DNA from: Lenzites betulinus
Taxonomy: Eukaryota; Basidiomycota; Agaricomycetes; Polyporales; Polyporaceae
Direction of reading: 5' to 3'
Length of the DNA: 64,000 nt
NCBI GenBank assembly: GCA_022264855.1
Contig: JABYQU010000020.1
Span: 495,019-559,018 of the forward strand
Shown: one piece after another, positions 35,201-47,699 of the stretch
How the letters are laid out: every line of letters begins with the position of its first letter
Numbering within the stretch: position 1 is the stretch's first letter
The notes under the pieces: model-generated
Database searches by the model: none
Told to the model about the DNA's origin: nothing
What the model saw: only the letters and a program-made list of their open reading frames with translations
Translations under genes and position numbers: made by a program

Positions 35201-35439
35201 GGGGCATGCCGCGCAGCGTGTCCGCGTCGGCGGCGCAGGACCAGTACCGCTATGGAGGGTTGGGGGTCAACGATGCGCAGGAGCAGCGGCCGCTCACGCA
35301 TTACAGGCAGGACGACGATTTCGACTACATATCGGCGTATACGGAGAGCGCGCCTGGGGAGGGCGAGCAGGCGCATTCGCCGGGCTACCGCCAGGGCCGG
35401 TTCGCGACAAATCTGGACGACGGGAACGGTGTTCTGTGA
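32235..35439 (+). CDS. PIL1: eisosome core protein, Pil1/Lsp1 family, with long tail
   Basis: Six exons (32235-32356, 32424-32505, 32558-32938, 32998-33030, 33081-34284, 34334-35439) encode 975 residues. The first 260 or so form the Pil1/Lsp1 BAR-like domain: ARKIAHNTTMPGLV at the start, then DLRALQDLITAEKSILNS, LQKLSTDFLRASEALKAWG, ELTVRDQMKSVRAREEALDE and YYSGHARIEFLLAEATRSI. These proteins assemble on the plasma membrane and shape eisosome furrows. Yeast Pil1 is 339 residues, so about 700 residues here are extra: a Pro/Ser/Gly-rich, low-complexity tail with many SP sites, an acidic patch (EANESNESLSDSGDRRVRFG) and a Glu/Ala-rich helix (KRHAEQEAAEAAAAA). The tail lies in two long exons and is open throughout, so it looks genuine. 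Confidence 0.9.
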
Positions 35440-35717
35440 GCGTCCTCCGACTTTGAAGCGTGCAGTATGAACGCGTCCGCCCGCGCAAGCTCTCGATAAT
35501 ATTTATCATGTTCGTTTTGTTGTCTATGCACGTTGTTGGTGTTGCGCAAGCATGCCCCCTTCCTTTTGTATCCCTACTAGTACTGTCAGCCTATCTACTT
35601 TTATCCGCGAGTCGTGTCGCGATGTCTACTTTGTACCTCCACACTCAGTAGCCTCTATCTATGCAATCGCTATTACGCTCCACACTACACCCCGCCTCTC
35701 CCCGGCAGATGCCCGTA

Positions 35718-37623
35718 TCACATCGGGACACGCTGTCTCGTCGCCGCCACAATGATACTGCCCAGCCCCGTCACGAGCGCGCAGGACCCGACGAAGATCT
35801 CCACCGCGCCGTACCCTGCGCGCCCGTATCCGTGGCCGAGGGTCGTCGACTTGCCCGCCTCGAGGAGTAACCCAGAGACGATGGGCCCGATGACAGCGGA
35901 GACGCCCTTGAAGAGGGCCGTCCCCGCGTAGGTGATGTCCGCGTTTTCGGGCGCGCGGCCAGCGCAGTCGACAGCTGCGTTCGGCCAGACCGATGAGAAG
36001 CCGCCGCTCTGTAGATGGGATGAGTTCGTCTGTGTCGGTAATAACGCAAAACCACTAGGTAGAAGGTACTACTCACCAGTGCGCCGAATATGATGGCAAA
36101 TGGGTAGATGAGCGCGGGGCCGCTCGCGAAGCCCCAGAGGAAGAACGCGGCGAGCGCGCTGCCGACGGAGGAGAACAGCATGACCCACGGGTATGCGAAG
36201 CGGTCCGTGAGGTGCCCGAGGATGACCTGGCCGAAGACGCCTGCGGAGTTGAAGAGCGAGAGCACGACGGTCGCCGTGAGCGGCGTCGCAACCGTCTGCG
36301 TGAAGGAGGCGATGTAGAGCGAGACGGGGAAGTACGAGAGACCTTGCACGAGGCAGGTGAGTGACTGTGCGATGAGGTGTGTTGTTTGGTCAGGGATCTG
36401 GCTAAGGGTGAATTATGGATGAATTGAACGTACGAAGCTTAGGAATAGTGGATTTTTAAAGATGCTTATGCGAGGGGCGAGCGGCCGCCTTTGACCGTCG
36501 CGGTATTTTGTTACAGGCAGTCGGGGACGCACGCCAAAGAATGCAATCCCGGTGCTGACACATGTCATCACCGCCCAGATACGCAGCGTCCAGCGCAAGC
36601 CGAGATTTTCCAGGAGCGAATTCAGCATGAAGGGGAAGATAAAGCCTGAGAAGGAATTGATTTCTTTAGTGAATCGCATCGTCTCATTCCGGAGGGATCA
36701 TGTACCACCCACACCCGTGCCCGCGAAGATGATGCCACCCGCAAGGCCACGGCGTTCGGAGAACCACTGAGGCAGGAGGATCATAACTGGGAGATACATG
36801 ATGCCACCACTGAATCCGAGGCCGACCCCTTGCAAAAGAATGAGTTGCCAGACCTAAAATGACGGTGAGCACCCAGGTATACAAATCGTATCGGCGTTAC
36901 TCACCTTGGTGGCAAAACTCGATCCAACGAGACACACAAAATAGAGTACCAAAGCACACCACATCGCAGGGTGCATATAATCAGGGTACCTCCGGAATAA
37001 GACCGAGAGAAAGAGTACCTGCGTTCAAAGTCCACTGTCAACCTGCGGGGGTAAAATTGTAATGAGGCGAATCGCTCACTTCTCCGTATTGTATCCCAAG
37101 GCCAACTGTTCCGACCGCCGCTATTGCGACTTGGGACGAATTGTTGAAAGGCGGATGGGAGGTGTAATACTCTAATCTCGTGGTCAATTACGCCATCATC
37201 GTGCATAGAAAAATTGCAGTGATAATACCTTGAAAGATACCATAACTATCCGGGAAGATCAATGAATACGGCCACTCTGATCATTTTTCTACACATGTAA
37301 ACGCACCTGAACAGGAACCCCCACACCATCATCTCGACCACGAAACCACATGCACAGAACGTCCATGCACGGATTCCATGATCAAGGGATGCGAGCTCCT
37401 GAATCGCCGTGCCCTCTTGAGGCTCCGAACGTCGAAGCACCGACACGCGTGATCCCGAGCGCATAGGAGACGATGCTGCAGTCGAATCATGTTGGAAAGA
37501 AACGACGTCCGAGGTCGTAAATGTCGAGAGCTCATATGCCGCATTCTGGGTAGTAGCAGAGCTGTCGGAAATATTAGCGGGCCGGCCTCTTTCCAGGGTG
37601 GCGAAGGAATCCATGGTGTACAC
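35718..37623 (-). CDS. MFS transporter, monocarboxylate (MCT/MCH-like) type
   Basis: A 12-helix plasma-membrane transporter. The disordered N-terminus (about 85 residues) leads to the first helix WTFCACGFVVEMMVWGF. A 17-nt exon then encodes YGIFQ, followed by EYYTSHPPFNNSSQVAIAAV. The loop 2-3 region, VLFLSVLFRRYPDYMHPAMW, and LQGVGLGFSGGIMYLP with FSERRGLAGGI match fungal monocarboxylate transporter-like proteins. The second half has FNSAGVFGQVILGHLTDRF and a last exon with YAGTALFKGVSAVIGPIVSG. The stop is at 35718. The substrate is unknown; fungal relatives carry small carboxylates or unknown metabolites. ATGs at 37623 and 37614 are both possible. Confidence 0.87.
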
Positions 37624-38581
37624 AGGCTGCAGTGAAAAAGGCTCCTGGATGGACTGCCAGAGAGCTCATCTGCCATCTTAAAAGTACCCCCGGTGCCGTA
37701 CGGGAACCCGGCCAGTCCTGTTCAATAGACTAAAGTCGGAATTGCGCAAGGGTGGTCACGTAAGATGATCTTCAGTTAATATGCAAAGGTGCCTGTCCGG
37801 GTATACAATTTGTCGCTTTGATCTTACTTACCTGCCTTATGCGGGCAGCGTCGGCCGGGGCTCGATGGATTGAAGCCCCTGGGCGGCGAGTCTTCCTGAG
37901 TCTCCTGACGTTACTTGAAACTATCTCCCAGTGCGCCATCTTACCTCACAGAGCATCAGGAGTCCATATTTTCCGTGTACATGTGATGTAAAGCACGGAG
38001 AGGCTATTACATAGGAAATGTCCTGGGTGCGATACGCGCCGGCTTGGAATTACGAACGGTCGGAGCCTGCGGGCTTTGCGGTGAGTCAACAAAATCTTCA
38101 TGATTGATGGTGTCGCGCGATAGTGGCCTCTTGTATTCCCCTCTCGAGAGAGCCATCGTGTGGATGTAAGTAGCAGCATCTGACAATGAGATATTTTGGA
38201 GCACCAAGCCTCCGAGTCACTGAAGCGCTGAAGCGGACCAACGGCTTATCCCGCTTTTGTGCGCGTATGTACTCGGTTTAGTATTACGTAACTGTTGCGT
38301 TCAGTACGTCAAGCGCTCGTGAGAATGACGAGTTGATGTCAACGTTTTGTCTCTCATGCAGTCCCCACTAAGAACTCATACTGATGCTTCCTCCGACAGA
38401 CTTCGCATTGCTTGGGAACCGGCGTGTTGTGCCATGGGTTCCACTAGGACATCCGAAAGACCATTCAATCCGAAACGGCGGAACGATTAGAGCGAATCAC
38501 GCATATGAGACGTAATGTTATGTACAACAGCTATCCAAGAACATGTACCATAAGACCTCCGAAGAAAAGAATCAAGACCGC
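37624..38581. other. intergenic
   Basis: Upstream of the transporter (-) and downstream of the AsaB-like gene (-). No frame shows motifs. Probably transporter promoter plus the neighbour's 3' UTR. Confidence 0.5.
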
Positions 38582-39546
38582 TCAGTCGTAGAAGACCAAG
38601 AGACGGAGCTCGATGGATTCCCGAAGGGGGGCGTCCTTAGGCGTAGTCGGGTCCTCGAATGCGGTATGCGGGGTGAACGTCGCCGTTTTGCCATCATCTT
38701 TCGAGTCGAAGCTGCACCCCAGCCAAGGTTAGTCACAATCCTGACGCGGCACAGTACGAAGCGACATTACTCACCACTTGATCAGAACGTATTCATCGGG
38801 CTCCATCCCGCGCAAGTACTTCCACTTGTGGCTCGGGTTGAACTTCACGCTGAACGTCTCCCCGTCGCGGTCGGGGTACCGGAGTGTAGACGCTACGAGG
38901 TCGTTCTCGCGGTTCACGCTGCGCCAGTCGCACAGCGCGAGCGGCCAGTCGTACGCGGGTCGCCCGATTGGCCTCCAGAGGTTGATGATCTGGAAGCGAC
39001 CCTCGAGCAGCTTTGGGACGTCCTCAGCAGGGAGATGGCGGCGCACACGCGCGGCGGACGACTCGGGTGTCTGGTCTATGTGTACAAGCGGCACGGGCTG
39101 TCGCTTCTGGGGCGTATCCTCAATCTCTTCAGGGCGGCGCCTGCGGATAGCTACACCATAGGTGTGAGTGCAAGCGCATGCGGCACAGATGCGGAAGTTC
39201 GCTTACTGTGGTCGAACGGGACCACCCGGGAGGCACCCGTAATCTCCTTCACGAGCGCGATGGACTCGGGGTAGTACTCCTTCTCGACTATCTCGTCGTT
39301 GTCGAACGACTTGTGCGCCGCCGCGCGACGGCCGTACTGGAAGCCAGTCGTGTCGAGCGAAACGGAGTCCTCCTTTCCGCCGCGGAGGTTCTCGATCTGG
39401 ACCTGGTGCGAAACCTTGTCCCAGTTCCGTTGCGGTACGCCCAACGAGGGCGACCAGGTGATGTAGTTGATCGGTTTCGAGCCGTCCTTGGGCGGCGAGA
39501 AATACTCGAGCGTAGCGGTAACGGTGTCGACGGAAGTGATCGTCAT
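38582..39546 (-). CDS. AsaB/CmcJ-type hydroxylase-desaturase family protein
   Basis: Three exons give roughly 280 residues. It starts at 39546 (MTITSVDTVTATLEYF). Family landmarks are FQYGRRAAAHKSFDNDEIVE, the junction FDHTIRRRRPEEIEDTP formed across intron 1, VPLVHIDQTPESS (the presumed metal-binding His-x-Asp), RFQIINLWRPIGRPAYDWPL and a late basic region with FTPHTAFEDP. The family includes AsaB of the aspergillic acid pathway and CmcJ-like proteins and is usually placed with Fe(II)/2-oxoglutarate-type oxygenases acting on small metabolites. The gene at 35718 is a transporter on the same strand, so the two may serve one minor metabolite; that is a guess. The substrate is unknown. Confidence 0.8.
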
Positions 39547-39655
39547 GGTGCTGGGTATTGTCGATGTCGCGGTGTCGGTTTGTGGGGTACTTCTAATGTG
39601 GTGGCGGACAATGTGTGAGAGGTGGGTTATAGCATTCGGGAACGCTTTCGCGGTC

Positions 39656-39661
39656 TTTATA
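39656..39661 (-). promoter_or_regulatory. probable TATA box of the AsaB-like gene
   Basis: TATAAA on the minus strand about 110 bases upstream of the start at 39546. Inference from position and sequence only. Confidence 0.4.
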
Positions 39662-40557
39662 CGTTGTTAGAATTGGTGGTCTGTAAGCTCCCCGTACGCT
39701 GAGTAGAAGGGACCAGGATCTTGCTAAGGCAAGGGGATTGGTCAGCGGGGTCTCACACATTACGGGCCCAGGCGAGCACGCAACTCATACGTCATGGTCA
39801 CCGGACACGCTCTACATTAAACTCATCCATCCTTGTAGTACGACGTTGCAGTGCAATGATGCTCAAAGTGGCTATCATCGAAGGGTCGCTCAAACTAGAA
39901 CAAGATGTAACGGCCATTATTGAATGTTCACAAGCCATATTCAATCGCACCGTACTGGTGCGGCGCCGGCATATGACTGGCGTCCACAAATCTGGGAATC
40001 GCTTTCGCTGGGATTACAAGCGTAGCATTCATTCACCATCGCCGATCTCGGGCCAATACCGACCACCTCGGGCTAGTTGTTGGAGGTGTACGATGATTAC
40101 TTATACATCTGTACTAAGTAGGTACCACATGTACAACTGTCAAGTTAGGCGCTAGCGCGATAGCTATGAATGAATATAGCGCGCGCAGGCCTCTCGAAAA
40201 TCAGCTAATTCCGCATCATACGGGACAAGACCCACATGAATCCGAGCAGACTGTGCCTTGAGAGAAGACCGAGGGGCATGAAACACTGTGGATATGTCAA
40301 CGAGTATAGTAATGTGGGTATGATAGTACTAGCTTCCAAGAGAATATAGGTCGTAAGCTGTGGCAAGTAGGACAACACCTATATCCGTTTACGCTTTGTG
40401 ACACATAATTTGAGGCGAGGGAATGATAGGTATGCACTTGTCAAGAAAGCCAAAAATTGGATAGAAGCCTGCGGAGCGTTAGCGAACGCTTCTTGCTCGC
40501 CGTCCTGTATCACTCGTATGACGAAGACTCGGGGTTCCTCCGGTCCCGCAGGCCTCG
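39662..40557. other. intergenic
   Basis: About 900 bases between two minus-strand genes without a supported gene. Short frames on both strands have no motifs. Includes the upstream region of the AsaB-like gene and the 3' region of the glycosyltransferase. Confidence 0.5.
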
Positions 40558-42368
40558 TTACCAATGTCTTGTCGCGTCCGGAGACACACCACCAGCCATC
40601 CGCAGCATTACGACCATACCGCTCAACGTCGAGAACTGGAAAGATAGCACGAGGCCGCGCGCGTAAGTCCGCAGTAGGTGGTTCAATTCAAAACGAGTCA
40701 CATACCCCGTTCCCGATGAAGACTTGCGCGCGCTGCGCGATGAGCATATCAACTGCCTGGCCGACGTACTTCTGCTCCGGGGTGAGGAACAAGTCCCGAC
40801 TGCTCGCGATATGGGCCCACGCGTGTTTCTTCCGCAGCGCGGCCTTGAGCTGCGCGACCCACGCCGGCGACCCGTTCGTCATCACGTAGATGTGCGACAG
40901 CTCTTGCCCAGCGGGGCTGGCGCGGACCTCCTCGACGCGCCTTACGATGGCATCGACGTCCGGGAAGCAGTGCTCGGCGTACAGTCTGTGCTTTTCGCTC
41001 TCCGACACATCTGGGGAGAGGCTCCAGTGGTCGGGGAGCGCGGGGAAGGAGTTGAATCCCGTGTACCCGATTGAGCGTCGTGCGAGGACGTCGAAGCAGT
41101 GGCCTTTGAAATCTCCGCGCCGGACGTGCAGCGCGAGTAGCCCTGGGACGCGTGTGTAGCGCGTGAGGCCGTCAGAGAGGGGTGCAGCGGATAGCGGGGG
41201 CGCGAGGGCGGAGATGGAGGGCGAGATCGCCGCGCGGTTCGTATCGTAGGCGAGTTCGACGAGCGCTGACCAGCTGAAGCTCTGCACGATGGGTGACTGG
41301 GAGAAGCGCGGCCAGATGTCGAGCAGCCGGTGCGCGTCCGCGAATAGGCTGCGGTAAAGCGGAACCATGTGTGAGCGTGCGACGCTCTGGATAAAGGGAT
41401 ATTGGGCATACGCACTGCTCATCGAATACTTCTGGGGGCGTGAATTCGACTTCCACACATCGGTGAGGCTGCATTTGCTTGGTCCATGCTTGGATGAGCG
41501 TCTCAGCGGTGGGCTCATTGAACTGCCCGTTAATGGAGTAGCTTCCTATGATCGCACGTTCCGCAGGCTGGCAGACCTCGTAGTAGTACTCGGGCACGAC
41601 TGCTCTTGGAGCGTGGTCTCCCGCGGGAAAGGGGCCTCCTACAATGGGGCCTATTGCGCGCCGCGACCAGTGACTTGTCAGATTGAGGGCTCATGCAGAT
41701 GCCATACACGAAACCTGACGCACCTCTGATTAGTGCAGTTAGTGGTATTCGTGAGGGTATAGGTTTGAGGTTATATAGGGAATAGTCCCCCTCGTCCCGG
41801 CTCCATGTATAGTTATCGAATACAAATCTGCAGCGCAAACGTGAGTACTCTGCGACGGCCAAGCATGTATTTTTCTGGTACGTACGCCCTGTCGTTCCGG
41901 TATGCCAGGTAGGCGTTGAGGAACAGCTCCTGCATTGCGTTCCCCCATCCACATTCTTTAGAGGAAACGTTACCAGTGAGTATTAAACCGAGCGAGATCA
42001 CGACCCGGACAGTTAAACCTACTGCTAGCATGATTTGCGACCCATAGATATTTTCCCTCTTTGCCTTCGGGAAAAGGCAGCGCCGTGTTATGTTGCGGAA
42101 GATCCAACTCCGCTTGGTGGAACCGCGAATACAGCGGCGGGAGCGGGACGGAGAGTATGTACACATACACCGCCACTGCGCTTCCCGCGAGAAGCCCCAG
42201 GATGACGAGAAGGGTCCTTAGCCGTCGGCGGACGAACAGGACGTGGCACACATGTTGCAGTCTTGGTTGGGACGGACCCGCGTGTGCGGCGGCAACAGGT
42301 AGGCGCTCGTATCTCGACCGCGAGGAAAGGAGACCGGCAAGCCAATTAGGGGGATTGTTGTGAGGCAT
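40558..42368 (-). CDS. type II membrane glycosyltransferase, O-fucosyltransferase-like
   Basis: Starts at 42368. Residues 1-50 are cytosolic and basic, then one membrane anchor (LLVILGLLAGSAVAVYVYIL), typical of Golgi glycosyltransferases. The lumenal part contains GWGNAMQELFLNAYLAYRNDRAF, FVFDNYTWSRDEGDY and VFDEHLFADAHRLLDIWP (formed by removing the intron that spans about 41355-41425). Next come LALHVRRGDFKGHC, the R-G-D/His motif of the GT-B nucleotide-sugar site, and finally QAVDMLIAQRAQVFIGNG plus FSTLSGMVVMLR from the last exon. These match the fungal group related to GDP-fucose protein O-fucosyltransferases. Donor and acceptor are not known; basidiomycetes have many such genes. A TATATAA at about 42521-42531 (minus strand) may be its promoter element. 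Confidence 0.8.
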
Positions 42369-43146
42369 TAGTGATAGTATCAGCCCTGTAGTCGTCGGTC
42401 GCGAGCCGCACTCGCTCGGTGGTGGGCGTTGTCAGAAACTGAGAAAGATGCATGTCTAGCTTGCCATCACGATGATAGGGACGGCGGGTATTGTGCAGCG
42501 CCAAACGGCGATCAGCATCAAAGTTATATAGGTCGAAGTACTCTATCATTGCCTAATAGTAACATACATGTACCAGTGCCTACCAGTGCCTCACTAATAC
42601 CCCTCGGGCAGAACATGCGAGTCCGAAGACCGGACGGCGGAGCGAAGAGATTGGAATCCCTGGACGCACACTACGAAGTTATATGGGTTCCCAAACCAGA
42701 GAAAACCCTTGCATCATATTGTCGTAACGTTGTAAGTGTGGACTCGGGGACTACAACGCGTGACAAAGGTACAAATTATAGTGATACAAGGGACCGTGGC
42801 ACGCACTGCGAAGCGAAAGCAAAGACGAAAACGAAACTAATGAACAACACCGATGTAGAAGATGAACGTGAAAAGTCGATGCCATGTGGAAAAATGCGGA
42901 TGTGTATGCAGTGCAGTGGGAGCAGGAACGTGCATGCGGATGACGATGAGGTGAAGGAATGGAAGTAATGCAGCGAATGGAAAGCACGAGTTGGATGAAC
43001 GAATGTATGTCACTTTGCGGGGAAGGTCCGGATGTCCAGAGAGTCCGAGTCCATGTTCTCTCTACTCACCACAACCGGGAAGACCGGTGGCTCTTGAAGA
43101 TCTTGTCTGGGGCAGACGTCGTACCGCGCGGGGGCGGGATCGAAAC
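42369..43146. other. intergenic
   Basis: No supported gene. A plus-strand open frame (42429-42968) is Lys/Asp-rich with no motif and no clear exon structure. Likely the promoter of the glycosyltransferase and the 3' end of the next gene. Confidence 0.45.
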
Positions 43147-44130
43147 TTAGGCACTCTCGGGGGTGCGGGGGAACGACATACCGGCGAACATGCTGTCGAG
43201 GCTGGCGAACTGGCGGTCCGCCACCCAAGGGGACTGGATGGGCTCGACGCCGGGCATGTGCACCGAGTCGAGGAAGGAGGCAAAGAGGGGCGTGCGCGTG
43301 GGCATCACGGCCCTGGGGTCCTCGTGAGCGGGGATCGGACGCAGGCGGGGCGCGGCTGCGAGCGGAACTCCGGGCGACTTGATGCCACGGAAAGACGGCG
43401 ACATGGGAGAGCCCACGAGGCCGAGGGCAAGGAGACCGTACATAAGCCTGTGAATAGTTTTAGATGCGGCGTGCAAGACATCCAAGACCGTGAGACTTAC
43501 CCAGTCTTCTTGTTGGCCCAGGAATCGTACGGGGCCATACCAATGTCGTTGGCAATCTGATACTGCTTGATGGCGGCGGACGGGACAGGAACTTCCTCTG
43601 CCTCAGTGGTAACATCAACGCAAATCGGGACCCGCGGGGCCTTGCGAGCGCGCCTGTTCATAGAGAACGAGCCAGAGCCTGCCTGCTTCGGCGGCTTGGG
43701 CAGCGCGCGGCTTCTTTGACGCGTCCGGGGGGACGCTTCTTGGGAAGTGAGAAACGGAGAACAGTGTGAGGCTGAGCTAGGTGAAACACTGACCCTCGAT
43801 CTCGGCGGCGAGCATTAACGCCGTCGTATCGTTCTTCAGGAGCTGGCCCAGGCTCACGTCGTAATCGTGAGCGGACTTGAGCCAGGACTGGAGCTTGGAA
43901 AGGCTCTTGGGGTCAAGCCCCGAGTGTAGGAGGGGAACGTCGATCCCGAGGGGCTGCGGGGAACGACAGAGACGGGCGATCTCTTCAGCGATGGTCATCG
44001 CGAGCTCAGTGACGGCAGCGGTGCCGGCCGGCGTGGAGGGGCAGCGGACGTGCAGCGACGGACGTGCGGGTTGCGCGTTTACTTGGGCATCCTTGAGGAT
44101 GGAGGGCGGGGCGGCGAGCTTTGCGTTCAT
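43147..44130 (-). CDS. protein of unknown function with short conserved-looking segments
   Basis: Three exons in phase, about 270 residues. Exon 1 (from 44130) encodes MNAKLAAPPSILKDAQ, then a helical stretch (AMTIAEEIARLCRS, then KLQSWLKSAHDYDVSLGQLL). Exon 2 is basic (SFSMNRRARKAPRVPICVDV) and includes YQIANDIGMAPYDSWANKKT. Exon 3 reads MYGLLALGLVGSPMSPSFRG, then DPRAVMPTRTPLFASFLDSV, ending FPRTPESA. Multiple SP and TP sites suggest phospho-regulation. No known domain was recognised. The frame extends upstream of 44130, so an earlier start is possible. Confidence 0.7.
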
Positions 44131-46469
44131 GACGGCGTGAAGAATCGTGAGCGAGCGATGCTTAGGACTTGTGTTGCGAAAGTGACTGTAAGCTCCTTGG
44201 GAATGATGAAGAAGTAAAGGTGGAAATGTGAATGCGTAAGAGGAGCTGTACAATCGACCTGCGATGTGCGAAAGGAAAAGGTTGGCCACGGGATGAAGGT
44301 GGGAGGGAACCAAGGGGGACAGATGCGGAGGGGCGCTCTAAAAGAGGCGTGCGGTCTGGACGGGACGCTCAGTTGTCAGCCTATCCCCGCTGTTGTCTTG
44401 GAGCCTCATTGCTCTCGGAGCGTCTCGCAGCGTATGGCCGGGTTCCCTCGCGATGATGGAGAGCGAGTCGTCAGAGCACCCGGGATGGCTGATCCCACAT
44501 CGCCACCAACGATCAGTCGCGACTCCAATCATTCCGCCTGCGCATCCGTCAACCCCGCGTCCAAGAAGCCCACTAGGCTGCTCGTAGATGGGACCAACGG
44601 CATGCGCACCAAGGGGAACACCTGAGGGCGGTATCCTGCATACGAATGATGTTGTGCATGGGGGGAGGAGGAGGAGGACAGGGCGCTACACCGGGTCGCG
44701 TCGGCGTCCGCGAACCAGTGCTCGGGAACCGCGCACGAGCACGTGGCCGTGTCTACAATACATCGCTCGCTGCGCCCCTCCGTCTCGACGGAACCAATCA
44801 CCATGTTTGGCGACAAACACGTACACAACGCTCATCGGAGTGTGTCTCGAGGCGGCCCGCAGATTGCCTGTCGATCATTGTACCATCGTTCCTGAGGACT
44901 GGCCGTGCTGGGTCCGCACCGACGCCCTCCGACAACCCTCAACAAACCCGGAGGAACTTGCGTACGACAGGCGCGATGATCAATACACTGTAGCCTCCGC
45001 ATCACATTCCGTAACTAACACGTTCTATGAAGCCTGCGAGTCGGATCTAATGTCGTGCAGGCTGCTTCCAGGCTGTTGATAGGCGTGGTTCACTGGGAGA
45101 TGCCATTCGTCCTAGGGGTGAGTAAACATCGTCTCATCGGGGTGGGCAGCGGCGGTCTCAAAGGTAAGACTGCGTTCGGCGGGAGTCTTCTCAACATGAA
45201 TGGACCCAACGGACTGGCTTCTGATGCAGATGGCGGACCCAATCTTGCATGTGCGAAGGTACCCACGCAGGGCAGGCAAGAACTGGTGAAGCTCCAACAC
45301 ATGAGCTAGCCGGTATTGATGGAACGTCAACCATGTGCAAGGTTGCGGCAAACACGGTGCACAGTGTGTATAAACAGCTGATAGGGTGATCAATATCTGC
45401 CATAGTTGTCTTCATAAACGTACATACTCACACGTCGGCTCTCAGCATCGTGCCAGAACATCTTGAGGAAGCGTTGTCGCCTGCTTCACACATCTCAGAA
45501 GGGAACCCCACGCCAGTGAAGAAATGACAAGCAACCTAGGGAACAGTCCGCAATGAACGCCGAGATGACGCAGGAGTTCGCTCTGCTTGATTGTAGAGGC
45601 AGGACCAGTGTTACAATCAAGTGCACGGTCTGCAGCCTCGCTTCAGGTCGTCGTAATGCGCAGACAACGTAATCCATGCTCGGTGGAGCTCGCTTCACAT
45701 GTGCATAGGATAGGTACATTCGCTGCCCGCACTTCGTGGGACTGCTGGGGGATCCTTTCAACTCATCAACATACAGTCAATCAATAGACTGCGAACACTG
45801 ACCACAGTTAAAAGCTTTGTCGTGTACCATGAGCTACACTCGCTGTGTTTACGTCTCAATGTGTACGTGAACTTAACATGAGGTCCGGGTAGACCTTAGG
45901 CTCGCAAATCAACCTGACGTTTGGAGGCGGAAGACAATCGTCAGGTAGACCTCACTAATCGAGTCCCGGGCTCTGCATCACAATCTTCCGGTCCTGCGAG
46001 CCCGTTTTCGTGATAGCTTCACAGCTGGCATAAGTAGAGTGTCATAGACTCATAGTTAATTGACTGTTAAGCGTGAAGTTAGTAAAAAAGACGGGCTGAC
46101 ACAACTCGGGTGATTCAGAGTCGAGACGCCATGCTAAAAAACAGAACCTGCCAGTGTCCGCGAGTTCAAAAGTATCAGCTGCTCGAGGTGACAGCCGTGT
46201 TAAAGCTCAGTCAAAGTACCAGATGGATTAACACTTAAAGTATTGCCACAGCTATCAAGAAAAAGGTCGTACGGCGTAGTTTGGAGAGCGCGTTCCTTCG
46301 ATGGACTTGAAGGACTTTTAGAATGTGACACCTTACGCATCACGCTGTGACGTCACGACCGCTATGGCCGAATCTGGCGAGTCGAAGGCCTCCTCCCGTT
46401 AAACTGCTGCACTTGTTCGTAACGACCGCCTCCTCTAGCTCCACTTACCTTCGATAACCAAGCATCAAG
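44131..46469. other. gene-poor gap, 2.3 kb
   Basis: Between a minus-strand gene and the V-ATPase E gene, so both promoters lie here. Open frames are short and motif-free on both strands. The part from about 45.8 to 46.3 kb is AT-richer. No repeats above about 20 bases were noticed. Confidence 0.5.
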
Positions 46470-47480
46470 ATGGCGAGCAGACCCCTCAACGACGATGAGG
46501 TTCTCAGCGAGATGAACAAGATGGTCTGAGTTGCCCTCTTCCGCGTGCTCGCATCCCGGACCCAGTTGTGCCTGACGGAAGAGTGCGTCGTATTGCAGGT
46601 CGCGTTCATCAAGCAGGAGGCTCTCGAGAAGGCGCGCGAGATCAAGGTCAAGGCGGACGAGGAGTTTGCGATCGAGAAGGTGCGTAATGCGACGGGCAGC
46701 CCTCGCGGCACACCGTACCTGACGGTGGAGATAGGCGAAACTCGTGAAGCAGGAGCAGCAGGCGATCGATGCGCAGTACGAGAAGAAGCGCAAGGGCACG
46801 GAAGTTTCGCAGAAGATGTACGTGCCCATCTCCTGCGTTCTACCGGTACAATATTGCACAGCGGCTCACCCGGGGCTTTACCGCGACACAGCGCCCAGTC
46901 CACCCTGACGAACAAGTCGCGGCTGAAGTTGCTCCAGCAACGCGAGGAGCACCTCCAGGATCTCTTCTCGACCTCCCGCGAGAGCATCGTCGCTCTCTCG
47001 CAGGACGAGGGCCGCTACGTGCAGTTCCTCGAGGGCGTCATCGTGCAAGGCTTCCTCTCGCTGCTCGAGGCGGAGGTGACCGTGCACTCGCGCAAAAAGG
47101 ACGTAGACGTCGTGCGGCGCGCCGCTGACGGTGCGGCGAAGCAGTACAACGATATCAGCGGGCGCACGGTCAAGCCCTCAGTGGAGGGCACGCTGAGCGA
47201 TGATATGTGAGTCTTCTCGGTGGTAGGATGACATCATCGTACTGAACGCTTGTTGATACAAATTGATAGTGCGGGCGGCGTCAAGCTCGTCAGCGGGAAC
47301 TTGCGCATTACACTCGATAACACGCTCGATGAGCGGTTACGGTTGTTGGAGGACCGGGTGCGTATTTGCAGACGCGTTCACAGCTTTCATGCCCGCTCAT
47401 ACATCGTCTTGAACCAGATGCTGCCCGAGATTCGGGCAGACCTGTTCGGTACCAACCAGAACCGCAAGTTCTACACATGA
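46470..47480 (+). CDS. VMA4: V-type ATPase subunit E (V1 peripheral stalk)
   Basis: Part of the vacuolar proton pump: subunit E and G form the peripheral stalks that hold V1 against V0. The start gives MASRPLNDDEVLSEMNKM, and an intron falls directly after the Met-18 codon. Next come VAFIKQEALEKAREIKVKAD, then QEQQAIDAQYEKKRKGTEVS and SRLKLLQQREEHLQDLF in the long coiled-coil. The C-terminal globular part has VKLVSGNLRITLDNTLDERL, then a last small exon MLPEIRADLFGTNQNRKFYT. About six exons and 230 residues, the usual length. The overall match is unmistakable. Confidence 0.95.
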
Positions 47481-47699
47481 ACGCGGGCAGCGGTATACCC
47501 CAGGACAAATAAACGTAGTGCGCATGATGTACATATTCCTTTCATCACAATTTCGTGCATCCGTCTCGACGATCTCTCTTTGTCGACGCGAAGTGTGCAT
47601 TCGAGAATCTCCCGTATGTATCTTCACAGCGCAGCTAGCATACAAGCCTCCATCCGCCCATCCCCAGCCATGGCATAATACATAGCAATAGTCGATACA

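Noticed and set aside
35718..39546. Secondary-metabolite gene cluster
   Set aside because: Transporter and AsaB-like gene are present but no polyketide synthase, peptide synthetase, terpene cyclase or regulator lies nearby.
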